A stretch of 64,000 nucleotides of DNA from Methanosarcina vacuolata Z-761 (GTDB taxonomy: Archaea > Halobacteriota > Methanosarcinia > Methanosarcinales > Methanosarcinaceae): NCBI RefSeq assembly GCF_000969905.1, contig NZ_CP009520.1:2728001-2792000 (forward strand). Direction: 5' to 3'. Numbering within the stretch: position 1 is the stretch's first letter; every line of letters starts with the position of its first letter. The notes beneath the pieces were generated by a model. It was given only the letters and a program-made list of their open reading frames with translations, did no database searches and was not told where the DNA came from. Both the position numbers and the translations under genes were made by a program. Positions 46,947 to 56,680 of the stretch are shown one piece after another.

Positions 46947-46967
46947 AGGATGCCTTTAAGGCATCCT
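46947..46967 (-). terminator. Hairpin terminator after trpB2
   Basis: aggatgcc, five bases (tttaa), ggcatcct: a perfect 8-bp stem, about 40 bases downstream of the TrpB2 stop on the minus strand. Confidence 0.65.
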
Positions 46968-47007
46968 GTTGAGTTATATCTTGAATTTTGTCTTTTTCAG
47001 TTGTTTT

Positions 47008-48306
47008 TCAGGCGAGTTCCTTGTTGAAATATTTATCATAGGAACTCATGTCGAAATGTCCGTGTCCACTGAGGTTAAATAGGATTGTTTTTTCTTCTCC
47101 GGTTTGCTTGCATTTGAGAGCTTCGTCGATTGCACAGCGGATAGCGTGGGAGGATTCCGGAGCAGGGACTATGCCTTCAGTCCGTGCAAACTGCACAGCG
47201 GCATCAAACACCGGGTACTGATCATATGAAACAGCTTCAATAAACCCTTCAGCGCAGAGTTTACTTATGATTGGGGAGTCACCGTGGTAACGGAGTCCGC
47301 CTGCGTGGATGGCAGGAGGCACATGTTTGTGGCCGAGGGTATACATTTTAAGAAGCGGGGTCATTTCCGCAGTATCTCCAAAGTCGTACCTGTATTCTCC
47401 TTTGGTCAAGGACGGGCAAGCTGAAGGTTCGACTGCAATTACTCTTGGATATCTTTTTCCTTCAATCCGGTCTTTAATGAACTCAAGAGATATTCCCGCG
47501 AGGTTGCTTCCTCCTCCACAGCAGCCTATAACTATATCAGGATAGGTTTCAACCTTTTCAAGTTGCTTCTTGCATTCGGCCCCGATTACTGTCTGGTGGA
47601 GCATAACATGGTTGAGGACACTTCCCAGGGAGTACTTAGTGTTATCGTGTGCGATTGCATCCTCCACGGCTTCACTGATTGCTATCCCCAGGCTTCCCGG
47701 TGTTTCCGGCTGCTCTTTCAGAATCTTTCTTCCGAATTCGGTATCTTCGCTTGGAGAGGGCACAACATTTCCTCCCCAGACTGTCATCAGGGATTTTCGA
47801 TAAGGTTTCTGGTAAAAACTGGAACGGACCATATAGACTTTACATTCGAGGTCAAAGTAATTGCAGGCAAGAGCTAATGCACTTCCCCATTGTCCTGCCC
47901 CTGTTTCAGTTGTGATCCTCTCGGTTCCTTCTTTCATATTATAATAAGCCTGAGCAAGTGAAGTATTTGTCTTATGGCTGCCTGCAGGGCTTACCCCTTC
48001 ATTTTTATAGTATATCTTTGCAGGAGTTTTGAGAAGTTTTTCCAGCCTGTGAGCCCTGTAAAGAGGACTGGGCCTCCAGAGCTTGTAAATTTCAAGTATC
48101 TCTTCAGGGATATCAATAAACCTTTCACTGCTCATTTCCTGCTTAATAAGACCTTTCGGAAAAATAGGTTCAAGAGCTTCAGGAGTTATAGGCTCCCAGG
48201 TCCTCGGATCAAGAGGAGGCTCGATAGGAGAGGATAAGTCTGAAAGGACGTTATACCACTGATTAGGCATTTCATTCTCGTCAAGGATAATTTTGGTCTG
48301 TTCCAT
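47008..48306 (-). CDS. trpB2: TrpB2-type tryptophan synthase beta-like protein
   Basis: 432 residues, ATG behind GGAGAAAA. TrpB2 proteins are pyridoxal-phosphate enzymes that make tryptophan from indole and serine, usually without TrpA. Seen: the PLP lysine in [17 protein letters not shown], the phosphate loop C-C-G-G-G-S-N, and a TrpB2-specific N-terminal extension (R-P-S-P-L-Y-R-A) and H-A-G-G-L-R-Y-H. No trp operon genes are nearby, as usual for TrpB2. Confidence 0.95.
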   Translation of the reverse strand: MEQTKIILDENEMPNQWYNVLSDLSSPIEPPLDPRTWEPITPEALEPIFPKGLIKQEMSSERFIDIPEEILEIYKLWRPSPLYRAHRLEKLLKTPAKIYYKNEGVSPAGSHKTNTSLAQAYYNMKEGTERITTETGAGQWGSALALACNYFDLECKVYMVRSSFYQKPYRKSLMTVWGGNVVPSPSEDTEFGRKILKEQPETPGSLGIAISEAVEDAIAHDNTKYSLGSVLNHVMLHQTVIGAECKKQLEKVETYPDIVIGCCGGGSNLAGISLEFIKDRIEGKRYPRVIAVEPSACPSLTKGEYRYDFGDTAEMTPLLKMYTLGHKHVPPAIHAGGLRYHGDSPIISKLCAEGFIEAVSYDQYPVFDAAVQFARTEGIVPAPESSHAIRCAIDEALKCKQTGEEKTILFNLSGHGHFDMSSYDKYFNKELA

Positions 48307-48616
48307 AGGTTTTCTCCGTAGTCGTTTAGGTACAGATTCGTACTTCGACGTATATAAGTGTTATTTATTTTACATTTAAGGTGTTCGCATCCCATTTATG
48401 TACTTTTGGGAAACAGGTGTTTGAAGAAAAGCTACTTATTAAAAATAGAGCTTGAAAAAAAGAAGACTGCCAGAAGTTGGAATTGAAAGAAGGGAAAACA
48501 GTTAGAAGCAAAAACCGGGAAAAAAGTAAACCGGACAGAAATCGGAACCGAATAAAACAAAAAAGGTCATAATCTCTCAATTCTATAAAAGCTCGATTCT
48601 ACAAATATTCACTTTA

Positions 48617-48699
48617 TATTCTGAGAGGTTCGCTTGATATTCTGAGAATCTCACTTGATATTCTGAGAGGTTCGCTTGATATTCTGAGAATTTCACTTG
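48617..48699. repeat. Tandem repeat, 21-bp unit, four copies (42-bp higher order)
   Basis: atattctgaga recurs at 48617, 48638, 48659 and 48680; alternate copies read ggttcgcttg and atctcacttg, so the true unit is 42 bp. The array ends at two-hairpin copy D. Confidence 0.92.
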
Positions 48700-48778
48700 T
48701 TTAGCATGAAAATGCTGCCATCCGCAAGCATCTTCATTGGTTGTGCATGTTATTCAAAGAATATCATGTTTGTTTAAG
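48700..48778 (-). repeat. Two-hairpin dispersed element, copy D
   Basis: On the minus strand it begins about 44 bases after the thiDN stop. It shows the same two hairpins as copy B and the same frame H-A-Q-P-M-K-M-L-A-D-G-S-I-F-M-L-N-K, closed here by TGA. Differences from copy B keep both the pairing and the encoded residues of this segment. Confidence 0.8.
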
Positions 48779-48821
48779 ATGGCTTGTAGATAACTGAAAT
48801 TATTGATTCTTAATCGGATTT

Positions 48822-50168
48822 TTACTGTATCTGTTCTGCAAGCTCCACAGCAAGTTTTGCCACTTCAGTGGCACATCTTCCGAGCAGGCGTATCATTGGT
48901 TCTTTTCCCTGACCCCCTTTATCATAGATGACTTTCGGCATGCTTCCGTATTTTTTGATTGCTTCGGTTGTACCCCAGTCCATAGTACTGGAGTTTTCCG
49001 GTTCTTCAGCCCTGTCAAAAGAGGAAATTCCAAGTTTCATATCTCTGCAGGCTGAAAGTGCCTTCCTGGAGTATTTTACGTTAATTGCGGCCCTTATTTC
49101 AGGATCATAACGAAGGGACGCAAGAATAATACTTGCTACATGTCGGCTGGCCCCAAAATCCACACAGCCCACAGGAACTGCCCGTCCCATGTACCTTACT
49201 ATCCTGCCTTCAACGGCAGCAACGTCTTCGTAGCTGTTGGCTTCGGGAATAGCCATTCCGATGTTGCAGCCTACTTCGGGAATCAGTTTTGAAAAATCAG
49301 GGCTGCCTTCAAGGATCGAAACTGCTTTTTTTACATTTCTTAAAACCAGGTAGCGCTCTTTTTCCTCCAGAATCGCTCCAAGCTGGTTTACAGGACTTAC
49401 TCCCCTGCCTGCAGGCCGGCTCTTGAGAATTGCCTTTTCAACGAATTTCTTTGCTTTCCTTGCAGCTCCTTCCAGGTTATCTCCAGAGGCTAAGAAGGCA
49501 GTCACTGCTGCAGAGTAAGTGCAGCCCGTGCCGTGTGTCCCTCCTTTAACAAAAGTGCCCGGAATACGGGTAAAAGTCTCAGAATCAGCTTCATAAATCA
49601 GGTCAGTGGCATCCAGATGTCCTCCTGTAATAATGACAGCTTCAACACCCAGGTCCGTGATTTTTCGAGCTGCAATTTTCGCGTCCTCAGGAGTTTTTAC
49701 AGACATGCCAGCCAGTACACCTGCTTCGGATGCATTGGGCGTCGTAACCTTGCATAAGGGCAGCAGTTCTTCAGTAAGGACAGAGATAGCTTCTTTTCGT
49801 AGCAGGTTCCCTCCTGCTTCAGCAGCTATAACAGGGTCCAGCACAAGGGAAAGCTCATATTTCCTTACTTCTTTTGCAACTTCCCTTACGATCTCCGATG
49901 AGGCAAGCATACCGCTTTTTGCCCACCTGACCTCCATATCGGTGCAGACAGCTTCAATCTGGCTGGCGACAGTTTCAGGAGTGAGGTCAAAGGTTTTCAG
50001 CACTCCAGTAGTATTCTGTGCAGTAACCGATGTAATAGCGCAGGTTCCGTGCACTCCAAGAGCGGCAAAAGTCTTCAGATCCGCAGCAATTCCTGCTCCT
50101 CCACCTGAATCCGAACCTGCTATAGTCAGAACAATTGGGGTTTTTATTTTCAAGGGTTTTTCGGTCAT
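48822..50168 (-). CDS. thiDN: Bifunctional HMP(-P) kinase / thiamine-phosphate synthase (ThiD-ThiN)
   Basis: 448 residues from ATG 50168 (GAGAG before it); ATG 50189 is an alternative. The frame stays open further upstream but is not family-like. ThiD half (about 7-265): T-I-A-G-S-D-S-G-G-G-A-G-I, V-L-D-P-V, G-G-T-H-G-T-G-C-T-Y-S phosphate loop. ThiN half (about 270-448): P-E-V-G-C-N-I-G-M-A-I-P, G-R-A-V-P-V-G, D-F-G-A-S-R-H-V-A, K-G-G-Q-G-K-E-P. It phosphorylates the pyrimidine and joins it to the thiazole phosphate. The ThiN part replaces ThiE in many archaea. Confidence 0.93.
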   Translation of the reverse strand: MTEKPLKIKTPIVLTIAGSDSGGGAGIAADLKTFAALGVHGTCAITSVTAQNTTGVLKTFDLTPETVASQIEAVCTDMEVRWAKSGMLASSEIVREVAKEVRKYELSLVLDPVIAAEAGGNLLRKEAISVLTEELLPLCKVTTPNASEAGVLAGMSVKTPEDAKIAARKITDLGVEAVIITGGHLDATDLIYEADSETFTRIPGTFVKGGTHGTGCTYSAAVTAFLASGDNLEGAARKAKKFVEKAILKSRPAGRGVSPVNQLGAILEEKERYLVLRNVKKAVSILEGSPDFSKLIPEVGCNIGMAIPEANSYEDVAAVEGRIVRYMGRAVPVGCVDFGASRHVASIILASLRYDPEIRAAINVKYSRKALSACRDMKLGISSFDRAEEPENSSTMDWGTTEAIKKYGSMPKVIYDKGGQGKEPMIRLLGRCATEVAKLAVELAEQIQ

Positions 50169-50189
50169 GGATGTCTCTCTTTCTTTCAT

Positions 50190-50823
<634 letters not shown>

Positions 50824-50908
50824 TCTATATCAAGCACTTCATCTATTATCGTAAAACCTCGATGACCAGGACTTATTGTGACTGGCCGCAGAGAGTAAAT
50901 TCAGATGA

Positions 50909-51142
<234 letters not shown>

Positions 51143-51191
51143 ACCTGTCTGTTCCACTTTCTCTATTTTTTACCTTCACCGGAGGTCGAAA

Positions 51192-52625
51192 TTGAAAGAA
51201 GAATGTGGCGTTGCAGGCATAATTCTACCAGGCGACAGGCCTCAATCCAATACTGTCGCATTCAAGCTGTATTACGCCTTGTATGCCCTCCAGCATAGGG
51301 GACAGGAATCCACTGGCATAATGGTATATGACGGTACATCCTCTCATTCCATTAAAGGCATGGGTCTTGTTCCTGATGTATATAACAAAGATTCTCTGGG
51401 GCACCTGATCGGAAATGTAGGAGTAGGGCATGTCCGCTACTCAACTACCGGAGGATCAAAAATAGAAAACTGCCAGCCCTTTATCCTGAATTTCAAAGGA
51501 GGAGCAGTTGCAATTGCCCATAATGGGAACCTTGTTAATGCCAGAAAGCTCAAGGATGAACTTGAGTGTGAAGGCCGTATTTTTATCAGTGATTCCGATA
51601 CCGAAGTTATCGGCCACCTTCTTGTAAAAGAACTGATAAAACACGACCCCATAGAATCTATCCGGAATGTCATGCGCAAGCTTGTCGGTTCCTATTCTCT
51701 GGTTATCCATATTGGCGGTGCTCTGTATGCTGTGCGGGATCCTCTCGGTCTTAAGCCGCTTTGCTTCGGAAAAGTCGATGGCGGATACGCAGTTTTCTCG
51801 GAAAGCGTAGCCCTTGATACCCTTAACGGCACCCTTATCAGAGATGTGCGGCCAGGTGAGGTAATAGTCTTTACGGGCGACGGCTTTGAGAGCTGCCAGA
51901 TAGGAAACGAGCCTCATCCTGCTCATTGTGTGTTTGAGTTCATTTATTTCGCAAGGCCTGATTCCATTATTGATGGAAAACTGGTCTACAAAGTGCGGGA
52001 AAATATTGGAAGGGAACTCGCCAGAGAGCATCCGGTAGAGGCTGACATTGTTTCTCCTGTTCCGGACTCTGGGATTACTTCGGCAATTGGTTATGCCAGG
52101 GAATCAGGTACTAAATACCTCGAAGGCCTGATGAAGAACCGTTACATAGGGCGTACATTTATCCTGCCTGGCCAGGAATTGCGTGAAACCGCAGTCCGGC
52201 TTAAAATGAATGCTATCCAGGATAATGTCAAAGGCAAACGTGTCGTTCTGGTTGATGACAGCATTGTCCGAGGTACAACCTCCAGGCGGATTATAGATAT
52301 GGTCCGCAGGGCAGGTGCGTCAGAAATTCATTCAAGAGTAGGAAGTCCCGCAATTATTGCTCCTTGCTATCTGGGCATAGATATGGCTACCCGGCAGGAA
52401 CTTATCGCCTCTTATAAAACCGTAAAAGAGGTTGAAAGCCTAATTAATGCGGATTCCCTCGGATATCTGAGTATTGACGGACTTATGAGGGCTCTTGAGT
52501 GCGATAAGAGTGACATGTGCCTTGGTTGTCTCACAGGAGAGTATCCTGTAGAAATCCCTGGAGAAAATTGCACAAGGAAACAGACACGTCTGGATGATTT
52601 TGATAATAAACCGGAAAGTTCCTGA
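51192..52625 (+). CDS. purF: Amidophosphoribosyltransferase
   Basis: 477 residues. The start is TTG 51192 behind GGAGGT, placing the nucleophile Cys at residue 5 (K-E-E-C-G-V-A-G); the short leader would be removed. PurF makes phosphoribosylamine from PRPP and glutamine, the first step of purine synthesis. Glutaminase marks: Q-H-R-G-Q-E-S-T-G, R-Y-S-T-T-G, H-N-G-N-L-V-N. PRPP loop: V-L-V-D-D-S-I-V-R-G-T-T. Two cysteines near the C-terminus (M-C-L-G-C-L-T-G-E-Y-P) match those that bind an Fe-S cluster in B. subtilis PurF. Confidence 0.96.
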   Translation: MKEECGVAGIILPGDRPQSNTVAFKLYYALYALQHRGQESTGIMVYDGTSSHSIKGMGLVPDVYNKDSLGHLIGNVGVGHVRYSTTGGSKIENCQPFILNFKGGAVAIAHNGNLVNARKLKDELECEGRIFISDSDTEVIGHLLVKELIKHDPIESIRNVMRKLVGSYSLVIHIGGALYAVRDPLGLKPLCFGKVDGGYAVFSESVALDTLNGTLIRDVRPGEVIVFTGDGFESCQIGNEPHPAHCVFEFIYFARPDSIIDGKLVYKVRENIGRELAREHPVEADIVSPVPDSGITSAIGYARESGTKYLEGLMKNRYIGRTFILPGQELRETAVRLKMNAIQDNVKGKRVVLVDDSIVRGTTSRRIIDMVRRAGASEIHSRVGSPAIIAPCYLGIDMATRQELIASYKTVKEVESLINADSLGYLSIDGLMRALECDKSDMCLGCLTGEYPVEIPGENCTRKQTRLDDFDNKPESS

Positions 52626-52660
52626 ACGGCTCTTCCCAGTCAATTCATAAGGAACTTTCT

Positions 52661-52791
52661 TCACTATTCTTTTTGATTTATCACTGTATTTTTAAATTCT
52701 TTCACTATCTATTTGATTTACCCCTACTCTTTTTGAATTATCACTATCTATTTGATTTTCCACTACTCTTTTTGAATTATCACTATCTATT
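52661..52791. repeat. Tandem repeat, about 40-bp unit, three copies
   Basis: tcactatctatttgattt and ctactctttttgaatta alternate through the purF 3' spacer. Confidence 0.8.
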
Positions 52792-52851
52792 ATGTTGTTT
52801 TTCAAAAACTCACACACGACATCTACGATATTACTAAAATATATTTTTTCA

Positions 52852-53215
52852 AGCTGTCTCAAAACTACACATAATTTTACAAATAGGATAATGTACTATA
52901 ATTCGAGATTCTGTTCCAAAATCTAGTGATTTTTGCATTTTTGGATTGAAAATCTGAATTCGCAAGAAGAATCCAGTTATCATCAAAACCAATATTCGAT
53001 ATCTAAAGACTTCAATTCTTAAGTCGTATCACAAGGATTGTGATTAATTACAAGGTCCAATGATTTTGAACTTTACATTCATCACTAGATTTTGGTACTG
53101 AGTCTAATTCGAGGCAAATAAATATCTGAATTTCAGAATAATTTTCGATCTGAATTTAAAGTCAACAATTTCAATTATCCAATTGTAGAAATGGGTCGAG
53201 TTTTGAGACAACCGG
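52852..53215. mobile_element. MITE-like element, about 364 bp, ends AGCTGTCTCAAAACT / GAGTTTTGAGACAACC
   Basis: Inverted ends agctgtctcaaaactac (52852) and gagttttgagacaacc (53198-53213). The interior is AT-rich without coding sequence. The end sequence is distantly like the ends of the element at 12104-12361 (ggttgtct). Confidence 0.55.
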
Positions 53216-53288
53216 TTTTAGAGATTTTTTATAATTAAAGGAAACAATTAAATGCAAAATTGAGCAAAAATACAAAGAGGGTTGATTT

Positions 53289-54353
53289 ATGGAAAAGAAG
53301 CTGGTATCAGGTCTTATTTTATTTATAATACTTTTTATTGTACTGCCCTATTCAGCAGTAGCTGCCGATGAGAACTTTCTTAAACATACAAGCTCAGGAA
53401 ATGCCTTTGGGGGTGGTGAGGACCTTCAGATCAACCAGGACATTCAGGGAGACCTGGTGCTTGCAGGGTCTCAAATCGAAGTAAACGGGAACACAGGAGG
53501 TAATTTCCTGGGTGCAAGCGGGGATATAATTGTTAATGGAAATGTTTCAGGAAACATTCTCGCACTAGGAGGCTCCATACGGATAAACGGAAATGTAGGT
53601 GGAGATGTAGCAGCACTCGGCGGTCAGATCATTCTTTCCCGGGACAGCGTGGTTGAAGGGGATATTCTACTTGGCGGAGGGGAAGTAACGCTTGACGGGA
53701 TAGTTAACGGAAATGGGGAAGTCTCAACGAGCACCCTCAAAACCGGAGACGACTTCGAGCTTAAAGGAAATCTTGCACTTCAAGCCGATAATTATCCACC
53801 CAATCTGAACGATAAGGTTGGTGGAAACCTGAATATTACGCAGGTAAATGCAAAGGAAGAAAGTTATGAAAGTGTTACCAAAGGATTTAGCATTTTCTCC
53901 TTCATCCTGAGATTGCTCGCGTCCCTGGCTCTGGGCCTGATCCTTATCCACCTTTTCCCGGGTTTCGTAGGCGGGCTTGCGGAACTAGTAAAAGATTCAC
54001 CTCTTAAGGCAGGATTACTGGGTTTTCTAACTCTAATTTTCCTTCCAGTGCTCTCAATAATCCTGCTTATTACTTTCTTTGGGTGGAGCCTTTCGATCCT
54101 GATTATCCTGCTTCTGGCACTTGCACTCCTTATCGCGACAGTGCCGGTGAAACTGCTTGCAGGCGAGATAATCTATAATAAAATATTAAAAAAGGAAGCG
54201 GGAAAACTGATGTACTATCTTGTTGGGGCAGTCCTATTTGCAATTATATACGAAATTCCTTTCCTGGGAGGGCTTATACGTTTTATTGCCCTCATTATTG
54301 GGTTAGGGGCAATAGTAGTTTGGCTTGCGACTCGCGCCAGACCAACTGATTAA
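53289..54353 (+). CDS. Membrane protein with extracytoplasmic bactofilin-like beta-helix
   Basis: 354 residues. Signal peptide to about residue 26 (L-I-L-F-I-I-L-F-I-V-L-P-Y-S-A-V-A-A). Then about 100 residues of short Gly/Asn-rich repeats (G-N-V-S-G-N-I-L-A-L-G-G-S-I-R-I-N-G-N-V-G) that form a polymer-forming (bactofilin/DUF583-like) right-handed helix. After about residue 200 come four hydrophobic membrane segments. It probably anchors a small scaffold on the outer face of the membrane. A good ribosome binding site (AGAGGG) precedes the ATG. Confidence 0.8.
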   Translation: MEKKLVSGLILFIILFIVLPYSAVAADENFLKHTSSGNAFGGGEDLQINQDIQGDLVLAGSQIEVNGNTGGNFLGASGDIIVNGNVSGNILALGGSIRINGNVGGDVAALGGQIILSRDSVVEGDILLGGGEVTLDGIVNGNGEVSTSTLKTGDDFELKGNLALQADNYPPNLNDKVGGNLNITQVNAKEESYESVTKGFSIFSFILRLLASLALGLILIHLFPGFVGGLAELVKDSPLKAGLLGFLTLIFLPVLSIILLITFFGWSLSILIILLLALALLIATVPVKLLAGEIIYNKILKKEAGKLMYYLVGAVLFAIIYEIPFLGGLIRFIALIIGLGAIVVWLATRARPTD

Positions 54354-54440
54354 ACTGGCGGACTTTTCAAGTGAGTGAAATTTCAATTTTCTCGTGCAGG
54401 TGATTTCAGTCAGATTTTCAAAAAACTTGAGAAAAACAGA

Positions 54441-54508
54441 AAATTTGGAGGGAATCAAAAAATTTGGAGGGAATCAAAAAATTTGGAGGGAATCAAAAAA
54501 TTTGGAGA
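54441..54508. repeat. Tandem repeat, 19-bp unit, four copies
   Basis: aatttggagggaatcaaaa recurs with steps of 19 (tttggag at 54444, 54463, 54482 and 54501). It overlaps the 3' end of the small minus-strand ORF at 54474-54611. Confidence 0.92.
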
Positions 54509-54611
54509 AAATAGAGGAATTTGAAGGAACTTTGGCATATCTTTCATCTTTAATTTCATCAGGATTGATGTCCAGTGAAGCCAGCACTTTTTTTAAAGCT
54601 TCAAGTTCCAT
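54474..54611 (-). CDS. Small ORF (45 residues), possibly truncated by a tandem array
   Basis: ATG 54611 has GGAG at ideal distance. The first 30 residues look like real protein (M-E-L-E-A-L-K-K-V-L-A-S-L-D-I-N-P-D-E-I-K-D-E-R), helical and acidic. The last 15 come from the tandem array and end at TGA, so the original C-terminus may be lost. I do not recognise it. Confidence 0.4.
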   Translation of the reverse strand: MELEALKKVLASLDINPDEIKDERYAKVPSNSSIFSKFFDSLQIF

Positions 54612-54931
54612 TTTTTACTCCAAGATATGAGAAGAGGAAATGGAAATATTATTATATTTTTTCTGTGGTTGGAAACCCATTTAATTTGAAGAGAATACAC
54701 ATAGTCACGCCTGTAATTGTTGCAACAAAAACCTTCATTGCACCTCATTGAATATTTGCATTATTTAGCCTTGTGACTATAGTTGCCGTTATATGTGTCA
54801 CAACACTATTATATAATTATAAAACTATAAATTTATATAGTGATGTTACACTAACTTTTATCACCAAATTTTGGAACTTAGTCGAATGAATGCGAATTAA
54901 ATTTATTTTTTGCTCAGAGATGGGTGAGAGA

Positions 54932-55651
54932 ATGGAAAAAAGGCATTTTTATATCTCAAATAATAAAATTCATATTCCTGCCATCCTGTGGGGAAAGCAG
55001 AGTGAAAAGCTGTTGATTGAAGTTCATGGCAACCTTTCTAATAAAGAAGACACCGTAATTTCCATGATGGCACAAAAAGCCGTTGAAAAAGGTTACCAGG
55101 CATTAAGCTTTGACCTGCCCATGCATGGTGAACGTGCAAATGAGGAATATGCCTGTATTCCTGAAAATTGCGTAAGTGATCTGACTGCTGTTTATGAATA
55201 TGCAAAGTCACTTGCATCTGAAATTTCTTTGTTTGCGTGCAGCATGGGAGCTTATTTCAGTCTGCTTGCCTATCATGACCTTAACATAAAGCAAAGTTTG
55301 TTTCTCTCGCCCGTCGTCAATATGGAATGCATCATACGCAATATGATGAAAGGCTTCCAGGTAAGTGAAGAAAGACTAAAAGCAGAGCATGAAATCCGGT
55401 TGCCAATCGGACAGACATTGGAATGGAATTATTATTGCTACGTAAAAGAAAACCCTATTTGTTTTGAATGGAAAGTACCTACTGCCATTTTGTATGGTTC
55501 TAACGATAATCTGTCTGACTGGGACGAGATTTCAGCATTTGCAGCGAGGTATCACTCAACAATTAAAGTCCTGGACCACGGGGAGCATTACTTCCATACG
55601 GAAGAGCAATTGAAGATATTTGATAGATGGGTAGATGAAAATCTGCTGTAA
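54932..55651 (+). CDS. Alpha/beta hydrolase
   Basis: 239 residues from ATG 54932 (GGGTGAGAG before it); an upstream in-frame ATG at 54890 lacks a site. Fold marks: L-L-I-E-V-H-G-N-L-S-N, S-F-D-L-P-M-H-G-E-R, nucleophile elbow A-C-S-M-G-A (Ala replaces the usual first Gly), a likely Asp in L-Y-G-S-N-D-N-L and catalytic His in D-H-G-E-H-Y-F-H. An esterase or related enzyme of unknown substrate. Confidence 0.8.
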   Translation: MEKRHFYISNNKIHIPAILWGKQSEKLLIEVHGNLSNKEDTVISMMAQKAVEKGYQALSFDLPMHGERANEEYACIPENCVSDLTAVYEYAKSLASEISLFACSMGAYFSLLAYHDLNIKQSLFLSPVVNMECIIRNMMKGFQVSEERLKAEHEIRLPIGQTLEWNYYCYVKENPICFEWKVPTAILYGSNDNLSDWDEISAFAARYHSTIKVLDHGEHYFHTEEQLKIFDRWVDENLL

Positions 55652-55915
55652 AACTCAGGAATGACAAAAATATAAATTCAAATATTTTGGTAGTCCATCG
55701 TTTGTTGATTGATATTAATCCAAAATAATCGAAATACAGTGTACAGCTATTCCTTTCCTACATTTTTAGCACTGCTGTGGCCGGTCTGCTGTGTGAATAC
55801 ATAAACGCAAGCAAAGCCATGTTTGAGACTATGCCATGAAAACATCAATCAGGTATTGGTGGACGACCAAAAGCTTACGTATATCTTTTATACCTCTTGC
55901 GTAAATATAGTGCCC

Positions 55916-56551
55916 ATGCGCGATATTGTTATTATAGGGCATAAAGCAAACACAAGCGGCGACTTTACATTAAATGACCTTCCAGGTTCTGCAGGAAGAA
56001 TGGATATCCTTTGCCGCTGCGTGAGTTCTGCCCTTTTTCTCTCTTTCGGAATGCGCAGGGATGTAAATGTGCACCTGCTCCTTCTGGGAGAACCCAATCC
56101 CGGAAAAATCCTCAGGTTTGAAGGACTACACCTGAGATACCTTAACCCGGACGAGCGAAGCAGCGGTTCGCTTATCCAGAAAGCCCTTCAAAAAGACGCA
56201 AGCGAACAGGATATCCGTTCCACTCCAGGCGTCTGGGTTCGCAAAGGAGATCTCGATTCCCTGCTCTCGGAATTTGAAGGACGCCCCCTGCTCTATCTGA
56301 GAGAAGATGGAGAGGATATCAGGGCAATTGCAAGTGAAATCCGCGACCCAGTCTTCATCCTGGGAGACCATTTAGGAGTTACCGAAGAAGAGGAAGCACA
56401 GCTCCTTAAGGCAGGGGTGAAAATTATCTCGGTAGGTCCTCTTTCTCTCCATTCTAATCACTGCATAACCCTTATACACAATGAACTTGACAGAGCTGAA
56501 GCTGAAAGAGGAGAGATCCCCGGAGAAGCTGACAGCAGGGTTGAAGATTGA
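55916..56551 (+). CDS. trmY: tRNA (pseudouridine54-N1)-methyltransferase
   Basis: 211 residues from ATG 55916; the longer frame upstream is not family-like. TrmY is a SPOUT enzyme that methylates pseudouridine 54 of archaeal tRNA. Seen: M-R-D-I-V-I-I-G-H-K-A, G-R-M-D-I-L-C-R-C, L-L-G-E-P-N-P, and the knot region F-I-L-G-D-H-L-G and S-V-G-P-L-S-L-H. The next gene, Pus10, makes the pseudouridine 54 that TrmY uses, so the pair acts in sequence. Confidence 0.93.
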   Translation: MRDIVIIGHKANTSGDFTLNDLPGSAGRMDILCRCVSSALFLSFGMRRDVNVHLLLLGEPNPGKILRFEGLHLRYLNPDERSSGSLIQKALQKDASEQDIRSTPGVWVRKGDLDSLLSEFEGRPLLYLREDGEDIRAIASEIRDPVFILGDHLGVTEEEEAQLLKAGVKIISVGPLSLHSNHCITLIHNELDRAEAERGEIPGEADSRVED

Positions 56552-56680
56552 GTGGTGACAGATTTAATGATGACCAGAAATATTAAGTGATAAGGAGCTT
56601 TCATCTCATACTTATCCCTTAATTTTGTCACTCATTCCCAGGTCAATTTCCCGAAAAAAGCTTAAAGAAAGTGAAAGAAA

